From the NCBI GenBank assembly GCA_026991755.1, contig JALXAX010000087.1, positions 1-64,000 of the forward strand: DNA of 64,000 nt, given 5' to 3'. The stretch comes from Thiotrichaceae bacterium. GTDB lineage: Bacteria > Pseudomonadota > Gammaproteobacteria > Thiotrichales > Thiotrichaceae. Positions 1-8,509 of this stretch are shown here, in pieces. A program made the translations under genes and the position numbers. The notes below the pieces were generated by a model. It was not told where the DNA came from. It was given only the letters and a program-made list of their open reading frames with translations, and did no database searches. Numbering within the stretch: position 1 is the stretch's first letter; each line of letters opens with the position of its first letter.

Positions 1-87
1 GGTTCTGTGAGAAATTGTGAGCCTACTGGAGTTGTGATGTTGAACCCTGATCGGGATGAAAATACTGTCTTGAAAATGACAGGTTAA
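1..87 (+). CDS. 3' end of an unidentified gene
   Basis: An open frame enters from the left edge and stops at 85-87. It encodes 28 residues ending in VLKMTG. There is no start codon in the window and I recognise no domain. It could be the tail of a real gene or chance open sequence. Confidence 0.25.
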   Translation, partial: GSVRNCEPTGVVMLNPDRDENTVLKMTG

Positions 88-676
88 ATACTAAGCAAAA
101 GGTGACAACTACCTTGAAAAACACCGTTCCCACCAAGGATTGTATTGATATAGTAATGCTTCCATATATTCACTATATGACAGTATCTTTTACTAATCAA
201 TAGTTCTATATGCTGGCATCGTATATGTAAAGATTGTAGTGATGTTTAAATTTTGAAAATCTGATAGTAGTTTGTCAGGTAAGCGTTCACGCACTATATG
301 GAACAGTGCAAAGCATTATTAAAAGGTAACCGCATAGAAACAGTATCTTGTTGCACGCCCTCAGTACAAGCCTGTCGTAATATTTTGGCAGTACTTAGAC
401 CCCAGCACTGTGCTGTCCAATGATGGAGAGAATCATGAGCCTAAACTGATCCCCTTGATGAGATAGTCATTAAGGAAGTTGAATAACCTAGTACTCCAAC
501 AAGTTAGGTTTGATGAATACGCGAGTCAGGAAGCGGTTAGCCGCTAGGTGCGTCTTGCAGGGAATGGTTGTTCCCTTCACAAAAGGTGCAACAACGCGGA
601 TGACCGCTTCCTGGCTCGCCCGAAGGGAGCAACCCAAAGCACTCAATACTGCGTTATGGGTCTTGCCAAGGTCTCT
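88..676. other. Gene-free stretch with structured DNA
   Basis: I see no convincing gene in these roughly 590 bases. The right half is less AT-rich and contains a long inverted repeat (521-619) with a small hairpin in its loop (GGGAA/TTCCC near 560-576). An open minus-strand frame of about 55 codons covers the same part but has no start codon. The segment GTGCG at 549-553 followed by a structured GC-richer run faintly recalls a group II intron 5' end. No intron-encoded protein and no domain V are visible, so this stays unassigned. Confidence 0.4.
521..619. repeat. 17-nt inverted repeat enclosing a small hairpin
   Basis: Arms at 521-537 (GCGAGTCAGGAAGCGGT) and 603-619 (ACCGCTTCCTGGCTCGC) are complementary with one G-T type mismatch. 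The 65-nt interval holds a second short stem. The strong pairing suggests a structured RNA or a mobile-element remnant. Its identity is unknown. Confidence 0.5.
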
Positions 677-973
677 CTAAATTTCACTATGCATTTTTGG
701 TGTTACATCACACAAGCTGCCTGATATATATTTGTGAAGTATGCTTGATACCAATGTTTGATATGGCATGCCTTCTCTTAATGCTCTTCTCTGTATAGCA
801 ATAAGATCACGGCTTGATATTCGTATATTAATACGCTTATCTTTTTTTGATGTTTCTGCTGCTGATTGCTCAATAAAACTTCTTCTATCGGCAGATAATA
901 CTGATTGAAGCTTTCCAGACTCAAATGCCTCTACAAAGCCTTTTTCTTCATCATTTAATTGGCTTTTATTCAT
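677..973 (-). CDS. Ribbon-helix-helix type antitoxin
   Basis: This 98-residue protein is the likely antitoxin of a type II toxin-antitoxin pair. Its C-terminal half contains KDKRINIRISSRDLIAIQRR followed by a helix ending in SSILHKYISG. That is the pattern of CopG/ribbon-helix-helix antitoxins in which the strand KRINIRIS contacts operator DNA. The N-terminal acidic half (about residues 1-45) probably wraps the toxin. Its start overlaps the upstream toxin stop in an ATGA (970-973), so the pair is translationally coupled in the order toxin then antitoxin. By family behaviour the RHH domain should autorepress the operon. Identification is from motif and context; the exact family name is uncertain. 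Confidence 0.75.
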   Translation of the reverse strand: MNKSQLNDEEKGFVEAFESGKLQSVLSADRRSFIEQSAAETSKKDKRINIRISSRDLIAIQRRALREGMPYQTLVSSILHKYISGSLCDVTPKMHSEI

Positions 974-1248
974 ACTTTACCTCTAAGATAATGCTTGGTT
1001 GCTTTTCTATTTGGGATAATCGCTTTCAAGAAAATTTCCTCCTCATTTTCAACGTAAGGAACAAGGCAAGCATATTGCTCTATTTCTATAATAAACATCC
1101 GTTGATGTGGATATTGTTCAGCATTGGGGTGAGCTATTTCATCTAGCAAACCACCATTATTTAGATAAAAAACAACATCTTCAAATGAAACCCCACGACT
1201 CTCAATAAGCTGTTGATTCTTTTCTGGGTTCCAGTTAATAGGTTTCAT
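970..1248 (-). CDS. BrnT-like toxin of type II TA system
   Basis: A 92-residue protein beginning MKPINWNPEKNQQL, with the segment SRGVSFEDVVFYL. This resembles BrnT-type (DUF497-like) small ribonuclease toxins, which start with a W-[ND]-xxK-N-xxL motif and a GxxFE segment. A later part, EEEIFLKAIIPNRKATKHY, keeps the Arg/Lys-rich C-terminal strand of such toxins. The next gene on the same strand is an RHH antitoxin overlapping by four bases, which strongly supports a toxin-antitoxin operon. Predicted action is RNA cleavage that slows growth when the antitoxin is lost. The RNase assignment is by family resemblance only. Confidence 0.75.
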   Translation of the reverse strand: MKPINWNPEKNQQLIESRGVSFEDVVFYLNNGGLLDEIAHPNAEQYPHQRMFIIEIEQYACLVPYVENEEEIFLKAIIPNRKATKHYLRGKV

Positions 1249-1473
1249 AAACGCGAGTATAACTTAAATGTGTGCCTTTTGTCATTTATGAAATTTTATT
1301 ACTTTTTAAGATAATGGAATAGCTCAACAAAACCATCGCATATAACAATAATTTTTTACTCAAAATACCTCCAGAGACTTGAGATGAATAGGGAGTGAAA
1401 ATAGCATGATACGTAGTTGGTCGTTGAGAAGGTGTTGCAATGAATAGTCTGGGTAAGTGCTGTTGGTTTCTAC

Positions 1474-1529
1474 CGGATAAAAATGGCTTGAATTTTTCTC
1501 TCGCCATCCCTTCATACAAAGGTCTCTTA
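1474..1529. repeat. Family 1 palindromic repeat, right-end fragment
   Basis: The sequence GGATAAAAATGGCTTGAA and the following terminus ending in CAAAGGTCTCT match the right part of the longer family 1 copies at 8270-8481, 12717-12874 and 37676-37793. The left half is missing. A 77-codon minus-strand open frame over this region is probably not a gene. Confidence 0.6.
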
Positions 1530-1558
1530 GTAACTATTATCTGGGTTCAATTAAGTTA

Positions 1559-2137
1559 TTATTTAGTACCCTTAGCCATTTCTTGTGAAAGTTTATAAAT
1601 AGCACGGCTTTGTGCTGCCACGTAACTATTGTAACCAGCCCCTTTAGTTTTCACTTTGATGAGTGATTTGTGAGCTAATAAGTCTACTTTGGAGTGGGGT
1701 GTGCCGAGCCACCAGCGTGCTTTTAAAGTGACTACTTTGCCTAGCTCGCCATCTAGCTGTTCGATGAGTACGCGGATGCGGTAGTCGGGTTTATAGTGTC
1801 GTTTCCACGGGTATTTTTCTATTTGCTCTGTGCCTACTAAGGTGGATAGGTTATCGGTCAGTACTTGTGTAATCTCTTCTTTTAAGGAGCCTGCCCATTG
1901 ATGTGGTTCTGCTACTTTTAATTCATTATGATTAATGCGTGTGACTATTTGCGGGCGCTTTAGATAATTAGGCAGTCTAACGGGGCCTATGCCTAGTTTG
2001 AGTTTGCCGATTACTATTGTTTTAGATTCGTCGATGGATGATAACGAATAGAAGTGAGTCGTATCGGAAGAACCACCACCTATTGATGAACACGCGGTGA
2101 GTAGCAATAGTAGGGGTAGAAGTAATAATGATTTCAT
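1559..2137 (-). CDS. pqiC: PqiC/YmbA-like ABC-type transport auxiliary lipoprotein
   Basis: This 192-residue lipoprotein is the last gene of the PqiABC-like envelope operon. A leucine-rich signal ends in a lipobox with the lipidated cysteine at about residue 16 (LLTAC). The mature part opens with THFYSLSS and contains IGPVRLPNYLKRPQIVTR, the typical core of the PqiC/YmbA (DUF330) family. Family members sit in the outer membrane and cap the PqiB tunnel that moves lipids between the two membranes. It starts 9 bp after the pqiB stop, so the genes are co-transcribed. Length is normal for the family. Confidence 0.85.
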   Translation of the reverse strand: MKSLLLLPLLLLLTACSSIGGGSSDTTHFYSLSSIDESKTIVIGKLKLGIGPVRLPNYLKRPQIVTRINHNELKVAEPHQWAGSLKEEITQVLTDNLSTLVGTEQIEKYPWKRHYKPDYRIRVLIEQLDGELGKVVTLKARWWLGTPHSKVDLLAHKSLIKVKTKGAGYNSYVAAQSRAIYKLSQEMAKGTK

Positions 2138-2146
2138 GGGACTTTT

Positions 2147-3865
2147 CTATTTTCCAAAGATGACGGAATTAGGTTTACGTTGTAGCGTGTTGGCTAATAC
2201 GGTGAAGGAATTGGCGGCTTCGCTAACTTCTTCGATTAATAGGCGCAATTCGTATTGTAGTCCAGAATCTTCATTGAGTACGGTGTCTGCGCTTGCGAGT
2301 GTTTTTTGGGCTTCTGCTAATGCACCATCTAACCGTTTTAGTGTGGAATTTAGTTGTTTAGCCAACGGCATGGCTTGTTGATTAAATTTGCCTGAAATAG
2401 CATCGGCATTTTTAAGTGTGCCCGATAAGCTGTCCATTGAGGCTACAATATCGGGTTTGATGTCTTTTAGCAGGTCGCTTACGTTTTCTAGGATTAGTGC
2501 AATGTCTTTAGTGGATGATTGAATTTCTGGTGAGCTAATGAGTTTGCGAGCATCTTTTATGCCACCATGGATTTCGCTGATTATCTCGGTTGCACTTTGA
2601 GCAAGCATGGAGGTTAGCCCCGATGTGGTCGGTAGTTCTTGATAGGCTAAACCACTTTCACTGCGTGCTTTTATTATGCCTGGGTTAGTTGTCGAATCTT
2701 CTGGATAGACGAGGGAGATAAACTGCGCGCCAGTGAGTAGGTTGGAGGTGGTTAATTGCCCTCGAATTCCTTTTTCGACCAGATGCTTGATGATGCTTGT
2801 GGCGTCGTCTACATCTCCATCTAAAGATAGCTTTTCAGCATAAATAGAGATCAGCACAGGGATTTTTATTTCATCGTTAATTTCTTCAATTTTTAATTGA
2901 ATATCTTCTATTTTTCCAATGGGGATACCTCGGTATTCAACAGGTGCTCCGATACTTAAACCTCGTAAGCTTTCATCAAAGTACATCACGTAGAAGAGTT
3001 GTTCACCTATATATTTTTCTTTAGCGGCTTCTTTATTAGCATAAAGTGGGAAAACTACATCATCATCAACCACTGAAGAGCGGCTGAGTGTTTGTGGGGT
3101 CTCAAAGGTAACACCACCGATTAATAGCGAGGTTAAAGATTCCATCCTCGCTTTTACGCCCCCCGATGCGGATAGTTCAACATCAAGGCCACTGATATTC
3201 CAGAATAATGAGTTTTTGCGTACAATTTTGTTATACGGTTCTTTTACAAATACGCTGATACCTACCGTATCGTTATCATTATTTAATTCATACTTGATGA
3301 CTTCACCGACGTTTATTTGGCGGTAATAAACCGGTGAACCTACATCTAGAGAGCCAAGTTTATCAGCTTGTAAAATGAAGGTGCTACCATGTGTGTAGGA
3401 GGTGACTCTGGGTGGCGTGTCTAATCCTTCATAAACCGTTTTTGCTTTACCATCCATCCCCGGGTCCATTCCAATATAGATGCCAGATAATAGAGTTGAT
3501 AGTCCACTGATGCCTTGCACAGAGACTCTTGGTCTGACTGTCCAGAAGCGGGTTTCAGGCCCTAAGTGGCTAGCCATGAAAGGCTCTATCTCTACTTTGA
3601 TTTGAACTTTTTCGAGGTTATGGTCTAACTGGATATCAATGACTTTGCCGACGGTGACATCTTTGTAGCGTACGGGTGTTTTCTTGATTTCTATGCCTTC
3701 TGCGCTATTGAAGGTCAAAATGACAATATCGCCTTTTTCGCTATAGACCTTATAGACAAGCCAACCACCGACAAACAGTGCAACTAGCGGAATAATCCAG
3801 ATAAGAGAAAAACGTGATTTGTTTTCAATCTGAGCTAAGGGCAATTCATCATATGAGTCGCTCAT
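2147..3865 (-). CDS. pqiB: PqiB-like intermembrane lipid transport protein with three MCE domains
   Basis: A 572-residue protein with one N-terminal membrane helix (about residues 21-41, WIIPLVALFVGGWLVY). Three MCE modules follow, recognisable from GIEIKKTPVRYKDVTVGKV (about 57-75), GSPVYYRQINVGEV (about 176-190) and GAPVEYRGIPIGKI (about 304-318). The C-terminus after about residue 430 is helical and repetitive, fitting the needle that spans the periplasm. In the characterised family, hexamers form a channel between inner and outer membrane. It overlaps the upstream PqiA-half gene by 4 bp and is followed by pqiC. Confidence 0.9.
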   Translation of the reverse strand: MSDSYDELPLAQIENKSRFSLIWIIPLVALFVGGWLVYKVYSEKGDIVILTFNSAEGIEIKKTPVRYKDVTVGKVIDIQLDHNLEKVQIKVEIEPFMASHLGPETRFWTVRPRVSVQGISGLSTLLSGIYIGMDPGMDGKAKTVYEGLDTPPRVTSYTHGSTFILQADKLGSLDVGSPVYYRQINVGEVIKYELNNDNDTVGISVFVKEPYNKIVRKNSLFWNISGLDVELSASGGVKARMESLTSLLIGGVTFETPQTLSRSSVVDDDVVFPLYANKEAAKEKYIGEQLFYVMYFDESLRGLSIGAPVEYRGIPIGKIEDIQLKIEEINDEIKIPVLISIYAEKLSLDGDVDDATSIIKHLVEKGIRGQLTTSNLLTGAQFISLVYPEDSTTNPGIIKARSESGLAYQELPTTSGLTSMLAQSATEIISEIHGGIKDARKLISSPEIQSSTKDIALILENVSDLLKDIKPDIVASMDSLSGTLKNADAISGKFNQQAMPLAKQLNSTLKRLDGALAEAQKTLASADTVLNEDSGLQYELRLLIEEVSEAANSFTVLANTLQRKPNSVIFGK

Positions 3866-4662
3866 ACGTCATCTCCCTTATTACCTTTAGTACCATTTTC
3901 ATGCATATTATTCTTTGTAGGCTGTTTATTAAGGCTTTCGTTTTTAGTGGTTAATTTGTTGTTATTGTCATCTATGACATCCCAGATTAAACGGGGATCA
4001 AATGTATGAGCTGCAAACATGGTAAGTATAACCACCATGGCAAATGATAATGCGCCTAACCCTGCATCAACAGAGGCTAAGTTACCAAATTGTACTAACG
4101 CTACTAGGATGGCAAGTACAAAAATGTCGACCATCGACCATCGGCCAATAAATTCAGTTACGTGGAATAGGTGAGTACGTTGAGCAGGTCGCCAGTTTGA
4201 ATGCAGCTTTACGCTGATGAGCAAACCACCCATCACTAGGAGCTTTAAGAGAGGCACGATGATACTAGCTACAAATACAATCAAAGCTAGCGGCCACATG
4301 CCTTCTTCTAAAAGATGAAGCGTGCCACCTATAATAGTATCTGCTTGACCTGACCCTAAGTAAGTTACATTCATAATGGGTAAAATATTAGCAGGAATAT
4401 ACATAAAAGCGGCAGCAAAGACTAGTGCTGTAGTTTTGCCCAAACTATTAGGAATACGGCTATGTAGCACGGCATCACAACGTGGGCAGGTGATTCTTTT
4501 AGCGGTCTTTTCAGCGTTAACTTTTGAAGTTAAGTTATCCTTATTGTTAAGCGCTGGAACACGACTTATCAAGTCACAATGTGGGCATGAGATGAGCCCT
4601 GCTTCTATCCCTGTGGTTAGTTTATGCTTCACGAATTTTCTCCTGATGTTGCCATACATCAT
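3862..4662 (-). CDS. PqiA domain protein, C-terminal half equivalent
   Basis: A 266-residue inner-membrane protein corresponding to the second half of a full-length PqiA. A zinc-ribbon-like pair of CxxC motifs (CPHC at 26-29 and CPRC near 59-62) precedes about four hydrophobic helices between residues 75 and 225. The tail is hydrophilic and Asn/Lys-rich. PqiA is the inner-membrane partner of the PqiB tunnel. Here the protein is encoded as two separate half genes, this being the second. Its start lies 41 bp inside the end of the first half, which implies coupled translation. Confidence 0.85.
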   Translation of the reverse strand: MMYGNIRRKFVKHKLTTGIEAGLISCPHCDLISRVPALNNKDNLTSKVNAEKTAKRITCPRCDAVLHSRIPNSLGKTTALVFAAAFMYIPANILPIMNVTYLGSGQADTIIGGTLHLLEEGMWPLALIVFVASIIVPLLKLLVMGGLLISVKLHSNWRPAQRTHLFHVTEFIGRWSMVDIFVLAILVALVQFGNLASVDAGLGALSFAMVVILTMFAAHTFDPRLIWDVIDDNNNKLTTKNESLNKQPTKNNMHENGTKGNKGDDV

Positions 4663-5413
4663 CGGGGTCGAGCGTTGAGCTTAATAGTGCAAGGATGATG
4701 ATTAAGCTGAAAAAAGAGTATAACGATATGCCAGGAATTACTTCAGCAAGGTCGCCTAGTTTGACGCCTGCGACAATGATGGCTAACAGGAAAACTTCAA
4801 GCATGCCCCATATTTCTGTGCTACGTAAAAACCTAAAAATAGGGCCTATTTTGTGGCTTTTATGGCCTATTTTGACGGAGCCTAGCACATACACCATGCC
4901 TACCAAGCTTAGAGCGGGAAAGATAACGGTGGTCAGGAATACGAGGATGGACAAGAAAGGTCTATCAATACGAAATAGCTCTACACTAGTTGAAAATAAA
5001 GTGGAGTCTAGTATAAGCCCGCCTGCTTTTATCGATAGCAGTGGGAAAAGATTGGATAGAAAAAACAGGATAATCCCTGTCATCGCTAATGCAAGACTGC
5101 GATTCAGTGAATTGGTTCGGCGCTTTTTGAGTATAGAATGGCAACGTAAACAGCGTGCTGTTTCACCTATGTCGAGCGTTGGGGTTTCTTGAACTAGGTC
5201 ACAGTCGTGACAGACTTTTAGAAAACGGTCATTATTGGTAATAGCCTTGGCATCAATAGTGCCATCTACAGTAACAGGACTATTTACAGCAATAGGGCTA
5301 TCTACAGCGTTATTTGTGACGCTGCCAGTGCTGCTGTGATATTCGTTAGTCTTCGCGCCGTGCATATGAAACGGTGTAACCTGGCCCTTGTTTAAGTTTT
5401 TTATAATTACCAA
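4622..5413 (-). CDS. PqiA domain protein, N-terminal half equivalent
   Basis: A 263-residue inner-membrane protein matching the first half of PqiA. Two CxxC pairs (CHDC and CLRC, near residues 68 and 88) are followed by LFFLSNLFPLLSI and three further hydrophobic helices. The C-terminus DPDDVWQ is the usual end of the PqiA domain. The frame can start at TTG 5413 or at ATG 5365; the ATG would remove a 16-residue extension and lies just inside the end of the methyltransferase gene. The first 60 residues are Val/Asn/Thr-rich and look like a linker. Function is inferred from the co-directional pqiB and pqiC. Confidence 0.85.
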   Translation of the reverse strand: MVIIKNLNKGQVTPFHMHGAKTNEYHSSTGSVTNNAVDSPIAVNSPVTVDGTIDAKAITNNDRFLKVCHDCDLVQETPTLDIGETARCLRCHSILKKRRTNSLNRSLALAMTGIILFFLSNLFPLLSIKAGGLILDSTLFSTSVELFRIDRPFLSILVFLTTVIFPALSLVGMVYVLGSVKIGHKSHKIGPIFRFLRSTEIWGMLEVFLLAIIVAGVKLGDLAEVIPGISLYSFFSLIIILALLSSTLDPDDVWQHQEKIREA

Positions 5414-5930
5414 AGATTTCTTTCAAGTTGCGTTTCATATATTGACGTAAACCATTGATCGTTACAAGATATATCTCTCCGCCAGGTTTTAGGTGCATTT
5501 TGGCATCGTGCAAGAGTAGACTCATCATTTCTTTGCCCACTTTGGCGGGTACATTAGAGGCAATAATATCGAAGCGTTGTTGTGCATCTATATGCTGAAA
5601 ACCATTACTTAGCATGGCTTTAGCGTTATTGGCTTTGTTTGAAGTAGCATTTTTATTGGCATATTCAACCGCCATAAAATCCTTGTCGACCATTAGTGTT
5701 TTGCCTTGGGGGGCAAGTTTAGCCATGGTAATACCTATCACGCCATAACCACAACCCAGATCAAAGCAGTCATCAGTAGGTTTTATTTTTAAGTATTTTA
5801 ATAATAGTTTGGTTCCACCATCAATTTGTTTGGGTGAGAAAATTCCCCAGGTGCTCTTAAATGTGAGTTTTTTCTCACAAAGTGTGTCTGTAAATACAAT
5901 GTCTTTTCGTAGCTGATCAAGTTCGTTCAT
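5346..5930 (-). CDS. Class I SAM-dependent methyltransferase, RsmC-like
   Basis: The glycine-rich SAM-binding motif DLGCGYGVIGI is followed by an acidic residue in MVDKD and a post-I strand. The motif IV region reads ASNVPAKVG where RsmC-type guanine methyltransferases have NPPFHxG, so substrate choice may differ. RsmC-like enzymes methylate guanine N2 of 16S rRNA; this protein has only the catalytic half. The frame is open to an ATG at 5999, but the extra 23 codons are read from the terminus of a family 3 palindrome. ATG 5930 (MNELDQLRKD) is therefore taken as the start. It is the first gene of the pqi-like operon. Confidence 0.75.
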   Translation of the reverse strand: MNELDQLRKDIVFTDTLCEKKLTFKSTWGIFSPKQIDGGTKLLLKYLKIKPTDDCFDLGCGYGVIGITMAKLAPQGKTLMVDKDFMAVEYANKNATSNKANNAKAMLSNGFQHIDAQQRFDIIASNVPAKVGKEMMSLLLHDAKMHLKPGGEIYLVTINGLRQYMKRNLKEIFGNYKKLKQGPGYTVSYARRED

Positions 5931-5950
5931 TCTAGTGATTCTTATTAATA

Positions 5951-6112
5951 CCTGAATCAGTGACTTCACTACGGCATAGGGAATAAGATATTGATTCATC
6001 GCGGGTTTAAAAAATGCCCGCTTAACCTACGGGTGAAGCTAAGATTTTTTAAAATCCCGTGCTAAACCAATCTCTTATCCCCTGTTATCCGCATTGAAGT
6101 CACGGATTCAGG
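5951..6112. repeat. Family 3 palindromic repeat, full copy
   Basis: A 162-bp imperfect palindrome with termini CCTGAATCAGTGACTTCA and TGAAGTCACGGATTCAGG. It is nearly identical to the copy at 46413-46574, and a left-end fragment lies at 38628-38665. It fills the gap between the SirB-family gene and the methyltransferase. The flanking TAATA/TATTA sequence extends the symmetry. No transposase is associated, so it behaves like a MITE. Confidence 0.85.
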
Positions 6113-6117
6113 TAATA

Positions 6118-6483
6118 TTAATGGGCTTTAGAGGCAATAATCAAACCGATAAAAATAATAAAAGCGGTTAGTAAGAGCAATAAAGCGGTTGGTTTTTTTC
6201 TATTAGGCATAAATGCCATGACTGCGAAAGCGACGAATACGAGTAAACCGATAATTTTGGTCAGTACAAAGCCATCATTAAAGGGCATTTTTAGTAGATA
6301 GGCTAAGGTGATGCCTGTTGCAAACAAAATGATCGTCATAATGGATGTGGCGGCTTGCAGTTTTTTACCGAGTTCTTTTTTTGAATTACAAATGGTGAAT
6401 AAAGTGCGTAGTAAATAGAAGCCCATTAATAATAAAACGGAGGCTATATGTAGGTAGGGCAAGGCACTTATTAGATAATTCAT
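6118..6483 (-). CDS. SirB family integral membrane protein
   Basis: A 121-residue protein with four hydrophobic helices (roughly residues 4-26, 43-65, 71-91 and 98-117) and short polar loops. Length, spacing and the opening YLHIASVLLLMGFYLLR fit the SirB family, named from a Salmonella invasion regulator but of unknown biochemical role. It lies 69 bp downstream of purK on the same strand. A family 3 palindrome begins only 5 bp after its stop codon. Confidence 0.75.
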   Translation of the reverse strand: MNYLISALPYLHIASVLLLMGFYLLRTLFTICNSKKELGKKLQAATSIMTIILFATGITLAYLLKMPFNDGFVLTKIIGLLVFVAFAVMAFMPNRKKPTALLLLLTAFIIFIGLIIASKAH

Positions 6484-6552
6484 AGTTTCTGTATTGTCGG
6501 GTAAATAGAGTTATTGATGTTAGCTTGGTTTACTCGTTTAAGGGTTTGGCTT

Positions 6553-7713
6553 TTAGCACTTAGATTCGGAACAAAGCGTTTGGAAAATAGCGTCAGCGGT
6601 ATTGCTTGCTGTTTCAATGTCTTTATCCAAAATGCAGAAATGGCCCATTTTTCTTCCCACTCTTGCTTCTTTTTTACCATACAAATGTAATTTGCTAGCA
6701 GGGTTAGAAAAGACTGACGACCAGTTAGGGTGATCTTCCCCCCACAAATCGCCCAGCATATTTACCATAACCACAGGGCTTAATAATTGCGTGTCACCAA
6801 AGGGTAGGTTGCATACCATTCTTACTTGTTGTTCAAATTGTGAGGTAACACAGGCATCTAGCGAATAATGACCGCTGTTGTGTGTGCGTGGTGCGATTTC
6901 ATTAACGAGTAGCTCGCCTTGTTTACTAACAAAGAATTCAACGGCAAGTACACCAATGTAGTCTAGTTTATCTGCCATGCGAATAGCGGCGGCTTGAGCG
7001 GCTTTGCTGATGGATTCATCGACATTAGCGGGCACGATGCTTTTATGCAAAATGCCATCCACATGAATATTTTCAGCCACGGGGTGGCAATGTGCCTCGC
7101 CTGCACTGTTTCTGGCAAGTACCACTGATATTTCGATATCAAGGTCTATACGTTGTTCTAGTACACAGTCTGCACTATTAAAATGAGCATAACCGTCTTT
7201 TACTTCATCTGCCGAATGAACGGTGATTTGCCCTTTGCCATCGTAACCAAAACGCGCAGTTTTCAGAATGCAGGGAAATTCGACTTCTTCAATGGCTGTG
7301 GCGATTTCTGAGCTGGTAGTGATAACGCCATAAGGTGCGGTTAGCAGTCCACATTCACGAATAAAAGCCTTTTCTACGATGCGGTTTTGAGCTTTCTCTA
7401 TGGCTTCCGCTCTAGGCCGTACTAGAGTTTTTTCTGCAAGTGATTGCAGTGCGGGGGCTGAGATATTCTCAAACTCTGTGGTCACTACCGCACAGTTATC
7501 CGCTAAATAGTGTAAGGCGGATTCGTCATCATAGGCTGCGATGATATGCTCATCCGCTATTTGCCCCGCAGGGCTGTGTTCATCAGGTTCAACGACGCAG
7601 ACGCGATAGCCTAGTTCATTAGCGGCGGAAGTAAACATTCTGCCTAGTTGTCCACCGCCTAGCATGCCGATCATTGCCCCAGGTAGGATGATGTTGTTTT
7701 CTGTCTTACTCAT
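6553..7713 (-). CDS. purK: N5-carboxyaminoimidazole ribonucleotide synthase
   Basis: PurK uses ATP and bicarbonate to carboxylate aminoimidazole ribonucleotide in purine biosynthesis. The protein has 386 residues. It opens with the dinucleotide-like motif GMLGGGQLGRM (about 17-27), then the ATP-grasp core with CILKTARFGYDGKGQ and the metal-binding segment VNEIAPRTHNSGHY. Length is normal. It starts 5 bp after purE ends, and purE supplies the next enzyme (mutase). The two form a minus-strand operon divergent from purC. Confidence 0.95.
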   Translation of the reverse strand: MSKTENNIILPGAMIGMLGGGQLGRMFTSAANELGYRVCVVEPDEHSPAGQIADEHIIAAYDDESALHYLADNCAVVTTEFENISAPALQSLAEKTLVRPRAEAIEKAQNRIVEKAFIRECGLLTAPYGVITTSSEIATAIEEVEFPCILKTARFGYDGKGQITVHSADEVKDGYAHFNSADCVLEQRIDLDIEISVVLARNSAGEAHCHPVAENIHVDGILHKSIVPANVDESISKAAQAAAIRMADKLDYIGVLAVEFFVSKQGELLVNEIAPRTHNSGHYSLDACVTSQFEQQVRMVCNLPFGDTQLLSPVVMVNMLGDLWGEDHPNWSSVFSNPASKLHLYGKKEARVGRKMGHFCILDKDIETASNTADAIFQTLCSESKC

Positions 7714-7718
7714 GCCTT

Positions 7719-8210
7719 TTACTCAGGAGGAAGTGGCATGTTCATTGCCACTTGTCGTTGTTGTTCACGGAAATCATCAAGCTTGCTAGCCAGTTCTGAA
7801 TCGTTGCTTGCCAACATTGAAATGGCAAACAGCGCCGCATTGCCAGCGCCCGCTTCACCAATTGCAAAGGTAGCAACAGGGATGCCTTTGGGCATTTGTA
7901 CGATGGATAGTAGCGAATCTTGCCCCTTTAAATAGCGAGAGGGTACAGGCACGCCCAATACGGGCACGGTGGTTTTCGCTGCTAGCATGCCAGGTAAGTG
8001 GGCCGCGCCACCTGCACCTGCGATGATGCATTGGATACCACGTTGCTTGGCGCTACTGGCATATTCGAAGAGTAGATCAGGTGTGCGGTGCGCAGAAACG
8101 ACTTTGTACTCGTGGGCGATATCGAAGGACTTTAGAAACTCAACGGCGTGTGACATAACATGCCAATCGCTATTGCTTCCCATGACTACCCCTACTAAAG
8201 GCTTGGACAT
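7719..8210 (-). CDS. purE: N5-carboxyaminoimidazole ribonucleotide mutase
   Basis: A 163-residue class I PurE, which moves the carboxylate of N5-CAIR to C4. Diagnostic segments are [11 protein letters not shown] near the N-terminus, [13 protein letters not shown] (about 40-52), the glycine-rich [17 protein letters not shown], and [19 protein letters not shown]. It is the first gene of purEK. The promoter must lie in 8211-8509, most of which is a family 1 palindrome shared with divergent purC. Confidence 0.95.
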   Translation of the reverse strand: MSKPLVGVVMGSNSDWHVMSHAVEFLKSFDIAHEYKVVSAHRTPDLLFEYASSAKQRGIQCIIAGAGGAAHLPGMLAAKTTVPVLGVPVPSRYLKGQDSLLSIVQMPKGIPVATFAIGEAGAGNAALFAISMLASNDSELASKLDDFREQQRQVAMNMPLPPE

Positions 8211-8269
8211 AATTGATTATATGTTTTACAAAAGATGATATTATACGCGAATTGGCTTATTCATTCACT

Positions 8270-8481
8270 GAGATCTTTGCACGAAAGGATGGCGAGAGAA
8301 AAATGAGCGTAATTTTCTCTATTTTTGCTAAAAAAGAGGGTAATAGCCGAGCTATTGGCCGAAGTTTTAGCAGAAATAGAGGAAATTCAAGCCATTTTTT
8401 AGTGAGCTTGCCGTTTTATTAAAACGGTCAACTCAATTATAAAGCTTGCTAAATCCGTCATATCTTTCATGCAAAGATCTC
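8270..8481. repeat. Family 1 palindromic repeat, longest copy
   Basis: A 212-bp imperfect palindrome between GAGATCTTTGCACGAAAG and the terminus ending GCAAAGATCTC. It contains the internal module AATAGCCGAGCTATTGGCC near 8342-8360 and an extra right arm not seen in other copies. It occupies nearly the whole purE-purC intergenic region and could affect both promoters or 5' leaders. Confidence 0.85.
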
Positions 8482-8509
8482 ACTATCAGCTTTTAAGAAA
8501 GGACTTAGT

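Noticed and set aside
521-676. Complete group II intron
   Set aside because: A GTGCG-like segment and stems are present, but there is no reverse transcriptase frame and no domain V sequence, so only a fragment or coincidence is possible.
1286-1519. 77-codon minus-strand open frame
   Set aside because: It covers a fragment of the family 1 palindrome and has no recognisable protein features or convincing ribosome-binding site.
8213-8422. 69-codon plus-strand frame between purE and purC
   Set aside because: It is read through the family 1 palindrome and ends in its middle; it has no similarity to proteins I know.
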